Source of the DNA: Gymnopilus junonius
Taxonomy: Eukaryota > Basidiomycota > Agaricomycetes > Agaricales > Galerinaceae
NCBI GenBank assembly: GCA_015501075.1
Contig: JADNYJ010000001.1
Coordinates: 1,364,001-1,428,000 of the forward strand
Direction: 5' to 3'
Length of the DNA stretch: 64,000 nucleotides
The stretch's first letter is position 1; each line of letters opens with the position of its first letter. The notes under the pieces were generated by a model. It saw nothing but the letters and a program-made list of their open reading frames with translations, did no database searches and had not been told where the DNA came from. Made by a program: the position numbers and the translations under genes. This document shows, piece after piece, positions 47,487 through 61,051 of the stretch.

Positions 47487-50400
47487 TCATATATCCCAGT
47501 CTTCCAGTGAAAATGCAAGAACGCCGAAAGCGGAAGCGGCTTCGCTGGTTCCACCTGCGAGACTCTCAACGCCGCGGCGTAAAAATCGCACTAAACCATC
47601 CAGCTCAGACGACATCCTTTCTACACGAGCGGAGAAGTCCTCTTCTCCAGTGATGGAACTTCCTGTCATGGAAAAGGAGGGTTCATCATGATCGCCGCCA
47701 TTTGCCTCCAAGTTGCCTCCATCTTCATCCGAGCTGTCATCGTCATCGTGTAGGAACTGAGAAAAACCAATTATATCCCGCCTTTGGCGTCTCTGGCGTC
47801 GGCTACGGTGTCGTTTAATGCTAATTGATTGACGAGAGACATCCAGCGTCGCAGTGGTATCACCGGCAAATACCACAAACCCTTCGCTGAAGTGCAGGCA
47901 CATATCTAGAATAGAAAGAATGGCCCTGTGTAGGGCAGATGTCTTTGAAGAAAGTCAAGCTAAGAAGAACAATCAAATGATATTACTCACGTTTGGTTTC
48001 AACAGGCAACGTCCTCTGATCTTGTCAAGGCTAGAGATACAGAAAATCATTCATTTAAGAGTGATCAGATTAAACCTTGGTAACGTCTCTCACTGTTCAT
48101 CATGCAACTGAATCATCTCATCAAGAGACTCTGCCTTTCGGAAGACTTCATGGAATCGCAATACTTCTGCATGGATAACCTAAATTGCAATCAGTTTCGA
48201 ACAAAGACACGACGAGGAAAATGTACATAGGTGGTCAAAAAGTTCAAAAGAGTACTATTATTAGAATGTCAACCCTGCGTTCAAGGATAAGAAAGACAGC
48301 ACATACTTAGCGAACCAACTCAACCTGCTCCTCATCGCATAGAATACCTTCAACTCTTCCCGTAATGCCTTTTCTCGGCCGCTATCATCGCGAACCAATA
48401 TCCGCTCTAAAACACTCTTTGCTCTCCTAATTTGCAGCAAAAGTGTAAAGATTTCGTTGTACCCTTGAATTGTCTTCGGCTGGAAGATATAGGTTAAAGG
48501 GAATGGCACAGCGTATTCCAGACAGAGACCGTCAATGGCTTTGACGGTCCGCTTGATGGACCGATCCTTCTCTTTACCTCCTCGGTAGGAGAAACGAACA
48601 AGCGAAGCGTTGACCCATTCTTTCGTGCCGGCGTTCGCATTGGCTTCAATCACATCATTGAACGCGGTATTCAAGAAATGAAAGTCGGCCCAGGATTGGG
48701 TAGATTCCATCTAGGTCCAGATTTAAAAAAATAAAGTTTTAGCGGAAAAGCCAAAAGACGGAAAACGAAAAAGTGTCCAGACCTTCGTAAACAGGACATC
48801 AACAAAATGACTCATAGCATCTCCTTTCCTCATCAAGAAGAGATCTTCAATAGCCGTTAGATGCTTCCACAAGAGGCATTCATCCACGAGAACTCTGACC
48901 ACTTGGACTCCTGCGGCTTGACAGTAAGGCAGCAATTCGTCGTAAATCAACCTCGACAGCGTGTCAACCGAAACTGAGAATAGTCCAACGTTCTTCTGTT
49001 TAACGCCAGTAGCACCCTGAGTTTCCGAACTAACTAGGTCAGTAAACATTTTCCATGCACCGAACACGTTAGGAGTCAGAGGGTCTCCGAGGGCTCTCAT
49101 AAGTCCAACGGCCTTCCCAGTGCCAAGGACCATTTCAGCCACATGCTCCAGGAACAATGGTATCGCCTTTCGATTGGAGACTGGAGCTTGTGGGACAGGT
49201 CCAGGCTGAGGTTCATCTGCGCCTGGGTCTCCAGACGAGGCGACGCCTTCTCTCAAAGCGTACCCTTCTTTCCAAAATTCTGGATCCAACAAACCCATCC
49301 CCATCATGCCGACCCCTATTCCACTGCTCTCAATGAAAAATTCATCGTCAAGCTCATCAGCTGTTCCGTGCTTGCCGCCAGTTCCAACACCCAGACCTAG
49401 GCCCATCCCGTTCTTGAGCCACCTGCCAATCATATTCCAAACAGGCTCTGCGGTACGCACAAATACACGCATGAGAGCATCACTAGTCAATGATTCTCGT
49501 CTTTCCATGTGCTGCTGAACTCTGGAAAAGAGGGTGTCAAGTAACAGGGCTGTCAGGACCGCTGGTTGGCGTGTTTGAGTATTTTGATCAAAAACGGCAA
49601 AGTCATCTTCAGGTTTGAGGTTAAAAACCTCCTGCACAATGCCCAGAAGTACATCGAACGAGGATTCATACTCGTCTTGAATGGCCCTCTCTGTACCAAG
49701 GAGGCTAACCGCAAGAGGCCCTTCGTCTATTCCAAGGTAAGCACGGCACATGGCTTCCTCTCGCCTAGAACACCACGCGTCAAATCCTCGGACAGTTTCA
49801 TCGATAGCATCGGCAAATGCTTCACATGTCCGAGTCGATGCTACCCTTTTGTTCGCTGGAGGACTAGAATTAGAACGAGAAAACACAACAGAAGCGAACC
49901 GTCGTAGGTTTTGTACGGTACTAGCTGTACGAGCTAGAGATGAAATGATAGATTCTTGAGAAGCCAAGCTCAAATGAATCAAACGAGGAGTGCTAGGGGT
50001 CATCTGGGAAAAACAAATGATATCATTAGCCGTTAAATAATTTGCGTCAGGGGGGTATCGCACCCAGAAGGCGCCGTTTTTCCACGTCAATAATATGCTT
50101 CTGTTGCCTTGAAGCGCCATCAGAATCTCCCGCGTCATGTCGTCTTCGTCTATGTAATGCTGATAGATAGATAGATGTTAATACCTGTGGAAAATCCTTT
50201 AGAAAACAAACCTCAGATCTCAGCATGGCATGAGCATCTTGAAAACCGCTCGCTCGAGCGAGGACCCTTGAAAGAGTTGGACCTGAAGCTCAAGTCAGTT
50301 CTGTTGCAACGAAAGGATCAAAAAATCGAACCGAGCGTTGACGGATCGCCAATATTGAATTGCGGATTTGTAGCAGCATCCGTGTGCCAGTCGTCTCTCC

Positions 50401-51514
50401 AATACTGCTTGGCCTTTAGTTCTTCAAAGATTTTTCTATGTTCATATGAATATGGAATGGCCACGGGTCTCGTAGCCGGCGAAGGAGAACTAGGAGGCGA
50501 CGATTCTGAACTCTCCTGGTAAGCTGCGGAGGAGAACGAGTCGTCTTCACCTTCCAGGGGTAAGTCATCTGAAGAAAGCGGGGAAAGGGAAGGGGAGGTG
50601 TCCCACTCTTCTGGATCTCTTCCTTCAGATGCACCCTGAGCACTTCCAGGTACATCAATTCCTTCCCAGTGTTCGCCTTCAAACGGATCTTCAGCAAGAA
50701 TATCTGCCCAAGTCAGACTTGGTGGCGGAGGAGGAGGGTGTGCGATCGTCTCCAAATACGTTTTGGCCTTTACCACAGTCACATCGGACGGGGGTCGATT
50801 TAGAGCCAGCTGCAATCGACGTAAGGTTTGCAGTCAACTTCAAGAAGCTAGGGAGAAAAGTACCAGGAATTGCAGATGGTCCGGTATATGTGAGGTCTAG
50901 TCGATCAAGTGAGCTTAGGTCTAAGTGAACAGGAAATGAGATGTGTTACCTTTATTTCTTGGTCGAGATCGGCTTCACGTTCTTCAATGTGAGTTTTGAG
51001 TCTTTGATAGGCGGACAATAAAGCCTCCGCGAAGGCACCTTGGGAATTAACACGAGCTTTCAAAGCAAGCCTAGGAGCATGAAGATGAGCCACATCCGAA
51101 CGTAGAAGACCGAACACGAACTGACCCACTTATTCTTCGATCAATGGCACCCAAATCAACATTCGAAGAGGCTTTATTAACCACAGTGTTCTCCAGATGC
51201 TTCAACACATAGTCCACCGATTCGCGGAACCGTTCACCATCGACATCATTCTCAGTGCCGTCCTCTCTCAGGCCAGTGACCTCAGTGACAAGGGCCTGGC
51301 ATATGGGTATCAGACGAGAACGTGCTTGTCTTGAACTGGGACGTTGCGAGAAACGTGATTGTGGTCTGGTAGAAGCACTTGATGCCGGACGCGTCCCAAG
51401 GCTGGATGCTGGCCGCTGAATGGTATTTCGAGATGATGGCCTAGATGATAGGCTATAAAGAGGCCTAGTTGGCTGTTTTTTGGCAGGCAGAGTTGAATTG
51501 CTCGAAGGCGTCAT
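47487..51514 (-). CDS. Gamma-tubulin complex component 5 (Spc97/Spc98 family)
   Basis: GCP proteins build the ring that nucleates microtubules at spindle pole bodies. ATG at 51514 (MTPSSNSTLPAKK); Ser/Arg-rich leader; then SRLIPICQALVTEVTGL, FRESVDYVLKHLENTV, SSNVDLGAIDRRISG joined across a 55-bp intron to LALKARVNSQGAFAEALLSAYQ, typical of GCP5 N-termini. The GRIP1 part includes WKNGAFWVRYPPDANY and ASTRTCEAFADAIDETVRGF; GRIP2 includes DELLPYCQAAGVQVVRVLVD, LFLMRKGDAMSHFVDVLF and GYNEIFTLLLQIRRAKSVLE, then MRSRLSWFAK, LLNFLTTYVIHAEV, LDEMIQLHDEHLDKIRGRCLL. The C-terminal helix contains an acidic insertion (HDDDDSSDEDGG). The frame is intact. Assignment to GCP5 over GCP6 rests on the N-terminus and size. 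Confidence 0.9.
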
Positions 51515-52179
51515 GTTAATCACTTTTGACTATGAGTTCATGGTAGTGGTTCAAGTAAAGGAAAGCGATGACCAAAAAGGAAGTAAACGCTATTTTCGTC
51601 AGCCAATGATGAATGCTCTAGGCAAAGTCCATCAAGATTGAATATTGATCCATGATCCCTAAACCCTATTTGGCCGAAAATAGAGTAGAACACATACAAT
51701 TGGTATTGCATGGGAACTAAGCAACGATCTTCAACTAGTATCGCGTACTATGGACTTAACAGACATCCTAAATACTCTTCCATAACTGTTTGCAGTCATA
51801 GTCATCAGCAAAAGCAGAAAAAACAGAACCTTGTGAGGTAGCCTCGACAAACAGTCACAAAGATGGGTGGCGGTTTGTCTGGCCGTACCTCGTGAGCGCC
51901 AAGTAGGGTGGTGCAAGGTAATTTGAGAGAATAATGGCGGCGGTTTGCCATCTTTCGTAGCGCATGAAAAGATCCGCCATAATAGCCGTATGTTACCTCG
52001 TCATGGCAAAGTAGCTACCACATTTTCCGTTGCCTTGTAATCAAGTGCCATTATACTCAACTCAAAATAATTCAATCAAAACATGTAGGCTCGTTGAAAA
52101 TCACCTTAAACTTTATTTGACCCGACCATACAAGTCAATGTCGGTAAGAGCTATGATCAAAAGGATCAGTATTAGCCAG
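51515..52179. other. Gap between GCP5 start and Plavaka gene end
   Basis: Holds the GCP5 promoter and probably the 3' end of the Plavaka element. GGCGG-rich subterminal-like motifs occur at 51936-51982, but I could not fix the transposon end. Confidence 0.4.
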
Positions 52180-55100
52180 TCAGTCTACATACATGGAGTC
52201 CCAGTCATCATCCTGCACCTCATCAGCATTTCCTCCAAGCACCTCGTCTTCGTCTGTGTCCATATCCTCCTGTGCTTTCAGCCCGTTATGGTTATACCCA
52301 AAGTCATCCTCCTCGTCACTCGGGATTTCCTCGAGCTCATCACCGTCTATCGAATCAACTTCGGCATCGTCATCCAAATCTCCAGTTTCTTCCGAAGTAC
52401 ACTTCTCAAAGTGTAGGTGGTTGGTCGCTCGATGACCAATGCCATTCCCAAGATATCTCATAAACATATCGCGATCCAAAAACCTGGAAGAACATCAATA
52501 AGTGGGATAAAATCTACAGATCAGACTCACATATTGACGTAGTAATAAGTCCAGTCTTGGCCAGTCATGTCGGTATCACTGTAAGTCTTGCAATAGAACG
52601 CTCGTCGAGTAACTCATCTGTGGAACAATATGCAAATGCAGGGATCAAGTGAACTCCACGAATAACTCTTGTCGATCAAACAAAACCAAATGCATCGCTT
52701 CATCTGCACAGATAAACTTGATGCGATGGAAACGACGAGACTGAAAAACCTCCTAGGTATGCCTGATCTAGCTCGAAGAAACGGACGTGAAGAAATTCGA
52801 TGCGCTGGGAATGAGGCGAAAGTGTGGGATGAAGAATATTGACGTGGTAAATTCCAAAGACTCGTCCATAAAGATAAGGGTGTGAGCCATCGGTTGCATC
52901 GGGCGCAAGCAATAAAATATCAGGGTGAGTCTTCGGATTGATTGAGTCTTGATTCCGGCGCATGTCGTATGTAGTGTAGTTCACACGTAGGGTGCCGTGC
53001 TGATAGATATGATTCCCAACAATTTGAAGTTGATCCCGTTCGTCCTCGCTAAAAGTACAGTCCGTCTCAAGGCTTAATAGTCGACACAAGATGTGGTCTT
53101 TAAGTCCGGAAGAAAATCCTGCCAACAAATTTGAGTTCTGTTAATTTCATCCGAGGTATGTGCAGTGGAGTACCCACTCTGACTGCCGGATCTGTCGAGT
53201 TTGCATGAATAAACCGGATAATGTTCTTTCGAGCCTTGTCTGAGCTTGAGATGTGATGATGTTCCTGAGGATGCATGAGAGGGAGAGCGTTGCGGTCATC
53301 GCTCGGAATGCATGGGCTCGTCTCTCGCTCCTGATCCCCACCTTTTCGTCGCCCATTGCCTTCCACAGCCTTGGTAGCAGCTCTGGATTTCATTCCTATC
53401 CGTCTGAGTAGTTGTTCCCGACGGTAATGGACGGCCACTTGCGAAACGAAGTCTTTTCGCTTATTCGTGCGACCATACAGCTTCTTAGCCTGCTTGTGTT
53501 CTTGTTCTCCCTGGTAACCGCCCGGTGTTCAAGATGAAAATAGATAATAGACCTGGAGAAACTCACAATCAACGTTGAATAGTTGTCTGTACTTCCAAAG
53601 CGTTGGATATCTTGAACGTATTGACCCATTGCATAGATCTTGTAGGTATTAAGATTGAAAGACTTTGTTGACTTTGAGCTCCTGCGACTGGCCTGAGATG
53701 CATCCATTCCCTTTTTTGCTGCATTGGCTCCTCGACGAAGGCGTGCAGCAGCTTCAGTAGGGAGCTCACGGGTTTCATATGCACTGCACACCTTCTTCGA
53801 AAAGAGCCGAAGAGCTGCACCCACTTCGCGTGTTTTCTCCTTTAAAAAAGCGATAGTCAACTCGGTATGGATCCGAAGCTTAGCACAAGCATGCCATGCG
53901 CCCATCGTAAAAATGAGATCAAGAACTATTTTGTTGTGATTTGCAGGTAACAGATTCTCGAAGACGGGTAAAGCACACTAGAAATATATAGCTGAGACAA
54001 GTATTGCATGGAAAATCAGGCAACGAGTAGCTTACTTGTAAGAGATCTTCGTAATCCCGAGCAGCAAGCTTCTTCATCTCCGATGCATTGGTGCTAAAAC
54101 GGCGAATTGTTTGCTCTCCGAAAGTAGGAACATTGCGATATCTGAGAAAATATTTAAGTTTTGGAATCTGAACTTTTTGATACAACTTAACTAACCGTTT
54201 GTTGAGGGTTGGTATTGCGTTCTTTATCAGTTGAAGGATGCGCATAAGATGAACAAACACTGCTTTCCAATTTCCAAGCTCAATCTCATGTAAAAGATCT
54301 GACACTAGCATGGAAAAGAAATTAAAGTCAAATTGCGACAACTTTTCAGAAAATGCATTCTGAAGAGGTAGTTAGTATCTCCGGAATCAACCTTGAAAGA
54401 AATTTCATCTTACTCGAGTTGGCGTCAGTGACTGCGGCTGGAGTCGTTCCTCGACGGCTACCCCAGTTATGCCCACGCCATGTTGAAAGATTAATTTTCT
54501 GGATGCCTCGACTAATCCTCGACGGGCATCATTGTCCAGACGAACATGTTTTCGCCGTTGTTCGTCGACTTTGGTACCGAGGGCTGGGATGAACTTCTTA
54601 GGCACTAGTGCACGAGGAGCTGGCATGATACCGAGAAATCGGATAGTGGAGATGAGGATCCTGTAACTATTAGTTTCATTCCTTGAAATTGACAGATCCT
54701 TACTAACTTTTCTGGGTAGTCGGCTGAATAGATAAAGAATCGGGGAAAATACCGGCGGAACAGACTGTCTGCACATTCTGTTACGATTCCATTCCTGTAG
54801 GCATTCACAAATTCATCGTCTAACATTAAAAGCCAGACTTTCTGCATAAGTTCGCGCTTGACATGTGTCTCAACTGCTTTTGATGGCGGTTTCCCAAACT
54901 TTCGCATATAAGTATCCGAGAAATCATCAGGTACCTAGACAACATCATTTAGTTAGCAATCGACAAACAATAAAGTTGATAGTAATTACCGAAGGTATGT
55001 AGGCAACATGGTGGGCCGAGTGTTGAGTTGGCCTACCTCGAGGATATTTTGACTGATTACCGGGATAAAGGTATATCGGCCACATTGACGCATCACCAAA

Positions 55101-56477
55101 GTTTGTCAAATGAGTCGAGTCTGACCAGATCATGATGGCAAAAACGGCATTTTCGACAGGCTTAGGGGTTGGAGGATCGGATGGCAGATGCGCGGGTAGT
55201 TTTGAGATTTTGTCGTGTTCCTCCAAGAAGGCATCAGCATTGTACAATTCGCTGATAATCCGCTGCGGTAGGCTTTCAGGAGTTGGTTTCCAGAACATCT
55301 TGAAAGGTGTGTTATGCCACAATTTTGCTGATTCATCTTTAGCTGCAGTGCGCATGACTTCGACAAGGCTGCGATGGCGAACGTTTCGTATTCTTAATTT
55401 TGGTGCTTCATCTTCTGAAGAAAATTTATGCCGTTCACATGGAAGCAGAATTTTGATAGTCGATCTCTTCCAGATAGTTTCATTGGCAAATGGAGAAGTG
55501 CTATCAGCGGCGTCAAGGAGAGCGGTTTCATGAGAGAAACTAAAGGTAGCGGCGTCTTCCTTGCTATAGTCGTCGGCTCTGAGGACATTTTCAACAAGAG
55601 ATGTGAGCTCTATTTGCGACTTCTGTCTCGATCCTCCATAGAACCAGTCCAGGAGGCGAAATGATGTTGCATTGCTGAGAGGAGCAAATGGAGATAACGT
55701 TGCCTGAGTGCTTGTTGTTGGAGATCCAAAGCGTTTCTGTCTCTGATTTGAGTCACGGTCGCCAGAGACAGCTCGATTAGGTTCATCACAGGCATTTTCA
55801 ATAGCCAGACCATCATCAGGTTCATGAAATGGCTTACGAGGATAAACTCGATATAGACCAAACTGATCAGGTTCAGTCGTAAAGCAAGTATCGTCGGCAG
55901 GGGATTCATAAGAGGGAGTAGGAGTAGGAGAACAACTTGGTCTGTCCAGTGTCGCAGGAAGTACAGGTGCAGATTTCTCCGGTCTGGGAGGCATATGGGG
56001 AGTATGTGATCTAAAGTTTGGCAAGAAATCTTTGAAGATTGCAGGAAATCTGCGTGCACGTCCGGACCGACTGGGCTGAGGAACAAAGCGAGGAACAGAA
56101 GGCTCTCGCAGCGGTAGCTGATTTACTTCTGGAGGAGCAGAAGTGTCATGGTCGTCATCCAAGGGGTTCATAAACTCAGTAACCTAATAGAAATTATTTA
56201 TTTGTCAGTAAGGTTAACAGCTTTCCGTAACAAAAAGTGTAGAAACATTAATAAGAGTATTCTTGGCACTAGAGTCACTATTTCTTGACAACAGCCTCTT
56301 GATCAGTCGACGAGTTTTCTTTTTTTTCTTTGGTGATTCCTCTTCAACAACAGACGGAGCGGGTTTATGAAGCTCAGGACAGGAGTTTCGATGAGTTGTG
56401 AGGTTGTGACGCTTGGGAAATGATCTATTACACCCAGAACATACAAACTTTTGCGACTTTACTGAGTTTTTAGGCAT
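52180..56477 (-). CDS. Plavaka transposase (CACTA-like DNA transposon of basidiomycetes)
   Basis: Plavaka elements are cut-and-paste transposons common in Agaricomycetes. ATG at 56477 (MPKNSVKSQ) leads into a C2H2 zinc finger (CSGCNRSFPKRHNLTTHRNSC), then a long linker with FGLYRVYPRKPFHEPDD. Transposase core pieces: RIISELYNADAFLEEHDKI, FAIMIWSDSTHLTNFGDASM, WPIYLYPGNQSKYPRGRPT, HVAYIPS, KLIFQHGVGITGVAVE, FNFFSMLVSDLLHEIELGNW, MKKLAARDYEDLLQCALP, MGAWHACAKLRIHTELTI, GSTDNYSTLIGEQEHKQAKK. An acidic C-terminus follows (DDDAEVDSIDGDELEEIPSD). About ten introns, and no stop or frameshift found, so this copy may be coding-competent. The terminal repeats were not identified. It is head-to-head with the DUF6698 gene, 152 bp apart. 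Confidence 0.87.
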
Positions 56478-56629
56478 ATTGATGTGATGGCAGAAGGAAA
56501 GAAGAGTTGACGCTACCGCCGGCGGATTTGCGAAGTGACGCAACGCGATGTCACACGGCATCACTTCCGAATTAATTCACGCCAACTCAAGTCAAATCCT
56601 CTCCCTCTTTGTTCTTAACCACCACCATC

Positions 56630-58585
56630 ATGCCCTCTTCCGTCTGTCGATCCTCCTCCCGCTCCCGTTCCTTTTCACGTTCTTCATCCCGCTCCTCTTC
56701 TTCGTCCTCCAGTGATGAGGAGAGAATAATACTGTGGCTGCAGGCCGGAAGCGTAAGCGCAAGTCGGGAAAGAAAGGGAAGAAAAAGTCAAAGAAGTGAG
56801 CTCCTACTTTTATGATGTTAGTCAGTTTAAAGTCTAATTGATACTTTACTCCAGGAAACACGACGAATTCGAGGATTATCGACGATTCGCACAGTGGTAC
56901 CTTCGGTCTGACCGAGCCTTCATTGATTACACCAGGTCCTGGAGTATGGGATTCGTTTCATGGCTAAGCAATACGGAAAATTAAGCAAGAAAAAGTAGGA
57001 ACTCAATTTGTATTGATCGCTTCATACCTATTGTTCAATAATTCTAGATTTGCTGAAAAGCACGCTGCAGAGCTCGACGCATTCTTTGCTATGAAGGATC
57101 GCATCAGCTCTTTTGATGAGCTACTCAAAAACAAGGCTTTCCTGGATGACTTTGACCGGAAACATGGTCTAGCTAAGCTAGTAGGTCAAATTTCTTGGAT
57201 TAATGACGCATATACTTACTCAAATCACCTTTAGATGAACGATGCTGCTGGCAGCGCTCGAGGTAACGATATTAAAGGCCTGCTGGACAAGGGATTGGTG
57301 TACCTTGCTCTCGAATTACCTCAGAAGAAGATCGAGCCACCCATCCCCGCTACGCTATCGAAAGACAAGCCCGTGGTCATCACCATGTCGTCTTCTCTCG
57401 TCTTCTTTGTCCAGTCCGACTGCTCAAAGAATTTGACAAAAATCATGACGAGTACGGTGCTTTTATATATTTTAAACTGTTCTGATATCTCCTTAGATAC
57501 CGTAGAAAGATTTTGCGTGGCGATGTCAAGTTTAATGATCAGGATTTCCCTTCAATGCTGTATCCCTACCGATGGTTATGACCCCGATGATCTGGAAGCA
57601 GGTCTTCTTCAAAATCAGACTGCTGTTCGTGTAAGTTGCTAACTATTTTGCTATCCTTCGAATTGCTTATCCCTTTAGTTCTTCAAACATATCTTTACAT
57701 CTCCCACATCAGCAATCGGGACCTGGGTCAAAAGCCAAAGAAACGGAGCGGACAAGCCAAGATCAATCGTATGACTGAGGTCACACCGGGCTCGATCGCT
57801 TATTCGTATTTAATGGTAAGTGTCCTTTTAACAGGTTAATTAGTTTGATCACTTATATTTTCTCTGAGTTTTGGTATAATATTTCGAGCATCAGCGACTG
57901 GCGCACAGACGACGATCTCACCGATCGTTCGGAGCTCTATGATATGGTATTGGGAATGTTCGACGAACACGAGGAGGACGACGCATTTACTATACAGTGG
58001 CGTAAAGATATGCTGGATTGGTGGAATTTGTAAGTTTTCTTTCCGTTCCTATACTCTAAACTGATATTCATTTATATCAGCCAAGTATTTGGCATCGTTC
58101 CAGATAATTCTGAGGCCGAAAGCGAGGACGAGTCCAATACCACCACCCTCAAGCTTCTCCATGCTCAGCGAGCGCAAAAGGCGGCAGCAGCAGCAGCTCT
58201 TGCTGCTGCCGCTACTCAGACTATTGAATCTCCTTCAGGCACTGATGCTGCCACTCGGTCTTCTCCTGAGAGCTCGTCAAGCTCTCCATTGGACTCTTCC
58301 CCTGTCGAGTCGCATTCTGAGCTTTCTGATCCGCCATGCTCAGCTCCTCCATCTCCTCCAGATTCCTCATCCTCTCCACCTGTTGAAAAACCTCAGACTG
58401 CCACACCACCGCGATCGTCTCCCGCTCCTGGTGTCTCGGCTACCCCAACTCGTCAACCTCTTTCGCCAGCTCATCGCATGAATGTTGAAAGAGAAGCGCA
58501 TTCGCCCGTACGCCGCCCAGCAAAATTTACACGCCAGGGTCATCCTTCTTCGGCTGTTTCGAAAGTTTCTCAGTCTCGTCGCTAA
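56630..58585 (+). CDS. DUF6698-like protein, frame broken by indels
   Basis: DUF6698 is an expanded basidiomycete family of unknown function. Starts with a Ser/Arg-rich leader (MPSSVCRSSSRSRSFSRSSS) and a basic patch (GRKRKRKSGKKGKKK). Family pieces follow in order: FEDYRRFAQWYLRSDRAFID, KKKFAEKHAAELDAFFAMKD, ARGNDIKGLLDKGLVYLAL, SRLLCPVRLLKEFDKNHD, DGYDPDDLEAGLLQNQTAV, FKHIFTSPTSAIGTWVKSQ, MTEVTPGSIAYSYLMARFAI, DWRTDDDLTDRSELYDMVL, DMLDWWNFQVFG. The tail is long, Ser/Pro-rich. Neighbouring pieces fall out of frame at about 56724, 56949, 57370 and 57570. It could be a pseudogene or carry sequence errors. Its place beside the Plavaka transposase raises the question of whether it travels with the element. 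Confidence 0.75.
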
Positions 58586-60004
58586 GTACTCACAGAATCT
58601 CCTGCTCGTTGCTCTTCATATCATCAGACTGCCGAAAGACTTATGCTTGATCACTCGCTTGTATGCTCAGTATACTCATAGTTTCGCTGCTTCGTAAATG
58701 AAAGATTTTGTCCTTGTAACATAGCTGTATCATGGTTTCTAAATGGCATCGTCGAATCTTGGAGTTCATTGTGATGGCATGCGAAATAGTCGAGATAAGA
58801 TAAATTTGAAGGATAATGTAATATTATTTTAAAGCAACGAGACCTTGACAGACCTTGAGTCAATACTTGGTGGAATAAGACAACGGCGGCCATCTTTCTT
58901 CGACACGGAAAAGAGTGTAAATTTGGGCTTGCTTGACAAAGTTCACCAAGTTTGTGGGATAGAACAAGATGGCAGGAATTTGTCGCAATCGAGTGTGCAG
59001 AAATAGCAAGATCTTGTGGTTACCATCTTGAACCACGTTAGTCGCAAGGTGTGCATTACCTAGCTAGATCTTGCAAGGTCATGTCTTTCCGCTTTTGCTG
59101 ATGTATGATCCGAGATGGCCAAGGGTCTTTGTAGTACTAGTAGATAGGACTAGGCAGGACCTTGGTCGTGTTGGCTGGAAATGTGATCATTTCCTGAGTA
59201 AAACTAAAGTAAAACATATTCAAGTTGCGAAGTCATTTCAGGCCATAAATACCTAGGTACAGTAGGATGCCCAGCGACCCAAGGGCAAAATAAGATGATA
59301 TCAAGGAAACTACTTACAAAGAATATCCCAAACTCAAACTGAACATTGATTACATTGATATGGTGGTCAGGACTCAGTAGCAAGAACTTAATAAAGTCAT
59401 GATGAAGGCTTCCAACGACCGATGTCCGGAGAAATTGATTGAAGCGTTTAACAGCTTGGGCTAACTTGAAGGTGAGAGTCGGTATTTCACCGAGACTTTG
59501 ATGTGATGTGATTACCACAAGTGGTCCCTTTGATGAAAATGTAAGGCGAATAAGGAAAATTAATCGATTTTAAATTTGAGAGTCAAAGGTGACAAGAAAA
59601 CAGTCACACGCGCGCACATGATATGTGACGAGCGCGACGACCCAACTTTTGAGCGGTACTGAACAACGTCCGGACAGCGTTGTCGTAGAAATTCTGCATT
59701 TGGAATTGGTCTAGGGGTTGAAACTAGAATAAGAAAGTGGGCCCTTCTCGAGGCCTCAGGATCATAATCAAAAAATTTCAGTGTAGAACATTCAGCCAAA
59801 CAGAAACTCAATATTGACGTACAAACCGGCCAGACCATGGCCAGACTGAAAGCGGGTCGATGAGCCCACACCATATATTTCTGCGGAGTGGAGTTCCAAA
59901 TACAGTTATGAACAAGTATAACCGCAGCCAAGAGTCTGAGTATTTGGTAAATAAATAGAGTCGAGACCAAATGTGTGTCTAGCGTAAGCCTTGGAACACC
60001 AAAT
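58586..60004. other. Gap with no recognised gene
   Basis: Leftward frames at 59204-59518 and 59560-60027 are the longest but have no motif and no good start. If the DUF6698 gene is part of the Plavaka element, its right terminus should lie here; no clear inverted copy of the left side was found. Confidence 0.35.
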
Positions 60005-61051
60005 CTACTCTTGATATGGATAGGCAAACTTCGGTTGGTCCTTACGACGCCAAAGCTTCTTTCTATAAAGGAGATTAGAAAATAACATTCAAGAGTGAAT
60101 GGCAGAAGTGAGAAATCGACACGAACTTCTTTTTCGTAGGCACATGCTCAACAAACAGTTCCACGCAGTATTTTTCCTTAAACTCTCGAATGAAACGAGG
60201 GTCCCTAAAGTGTAAGAAAGGAGGGTCAATAAGAGTAAAAATCATTAGGTACTCGTGTCGATGTACCAAAGTTCGCTGGCGATTCCCAAATCTTTGGAGC
60301 ACCGCATCAAGGCATTGCTTTTACACGCCTCAGTGGCGGTAGCAATTCCTGAAGGGTCAAAATACTCCTGCTCTCCTCGAGCAATAGAGACAAGCCTTTA
60401 AAAGTAAAAGTCATGGCAGCTGAAATTATGACAACAGTGATTGATGTAAGCGGAGTCTACATACCTTCCAAGGCAGACCAAGGCATACTCCCTACTAACA
60501 ATCTTTGGCCCCACATTCGTCTCACTACGAGGAGCAAGTCCCCACCCTCCAGGTCCAAATGCGCGATTGAGGATTCGCCGGTACTTGATTTCAGGTAAGT
60601 AGATCAAACCGTCTGAAACGAAACCATACGGTCATGAGAACACTAGTGGAACGAGACACCTTTCATGCCCATGTAAATGTTATGATTCACCTGGCTTGAT
60701 CTCGACGTCTTGGGGATTAATGGGGGCCATCAAGACATCTGAAATTTCTTTTGAAAATGGCGAGGTTGACAAGCCAGAATAACTCTTCGACCAGTCAGTC
60801 GTGCCGTCGGTGGCTTCAGGCACTTCAGAGTCTACTTGTCCTCCATTAGTAGCCCCGTTGTTGTTGTTAGCAGCTTGTGGGGTCTCCGATTTTGGGGCTG
60901 CTGATGTGGCTGTGGAGTTGAATCTGGCAACTGTAGCGCGACTGGCGTTTAAGAACACCTCTCGGAGCAGAGACACCAGAAATTGGATACGAGACGCGGC
61001 GGCGCTACGCGTAGACGCAGCTATCAGCCTTCGAAAGCCAAGACTCGCCAT
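60005..61051 (-). CDS. MGM101: Mitochondrial genome maintenance protein MGM101
   Basis: MGM101 is a Rad52-like single-strand annealing protein needed to keep and repair mitochondrial DNA. ATG at 61051 starts a mitochondrial leader ([19 protein letters not shown]). A low-complexity stretch follows, then the conserved domain: [138 protein letters not shown]. The last exon, joined by a GT-AG intron at about 60060, gives a basic end ([18 protein letters not shown]). All exons are in frame. Confidence 0.92.

Noticed and set aside
51067..51121. Apparent frameshift in GCP5 after IDRRISG
   Set aside because: A 55-bp intron starting GTCAGT and ending CTAG joins IDRRISG to LALKARVNSQ in frame.
59560..60027. 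Leftward 155-codon frame downstream of MGM101
   Set aside because: Overlaps the last MGM101 exon at its start, lacks motifs and does not join to neighbours by splicing.
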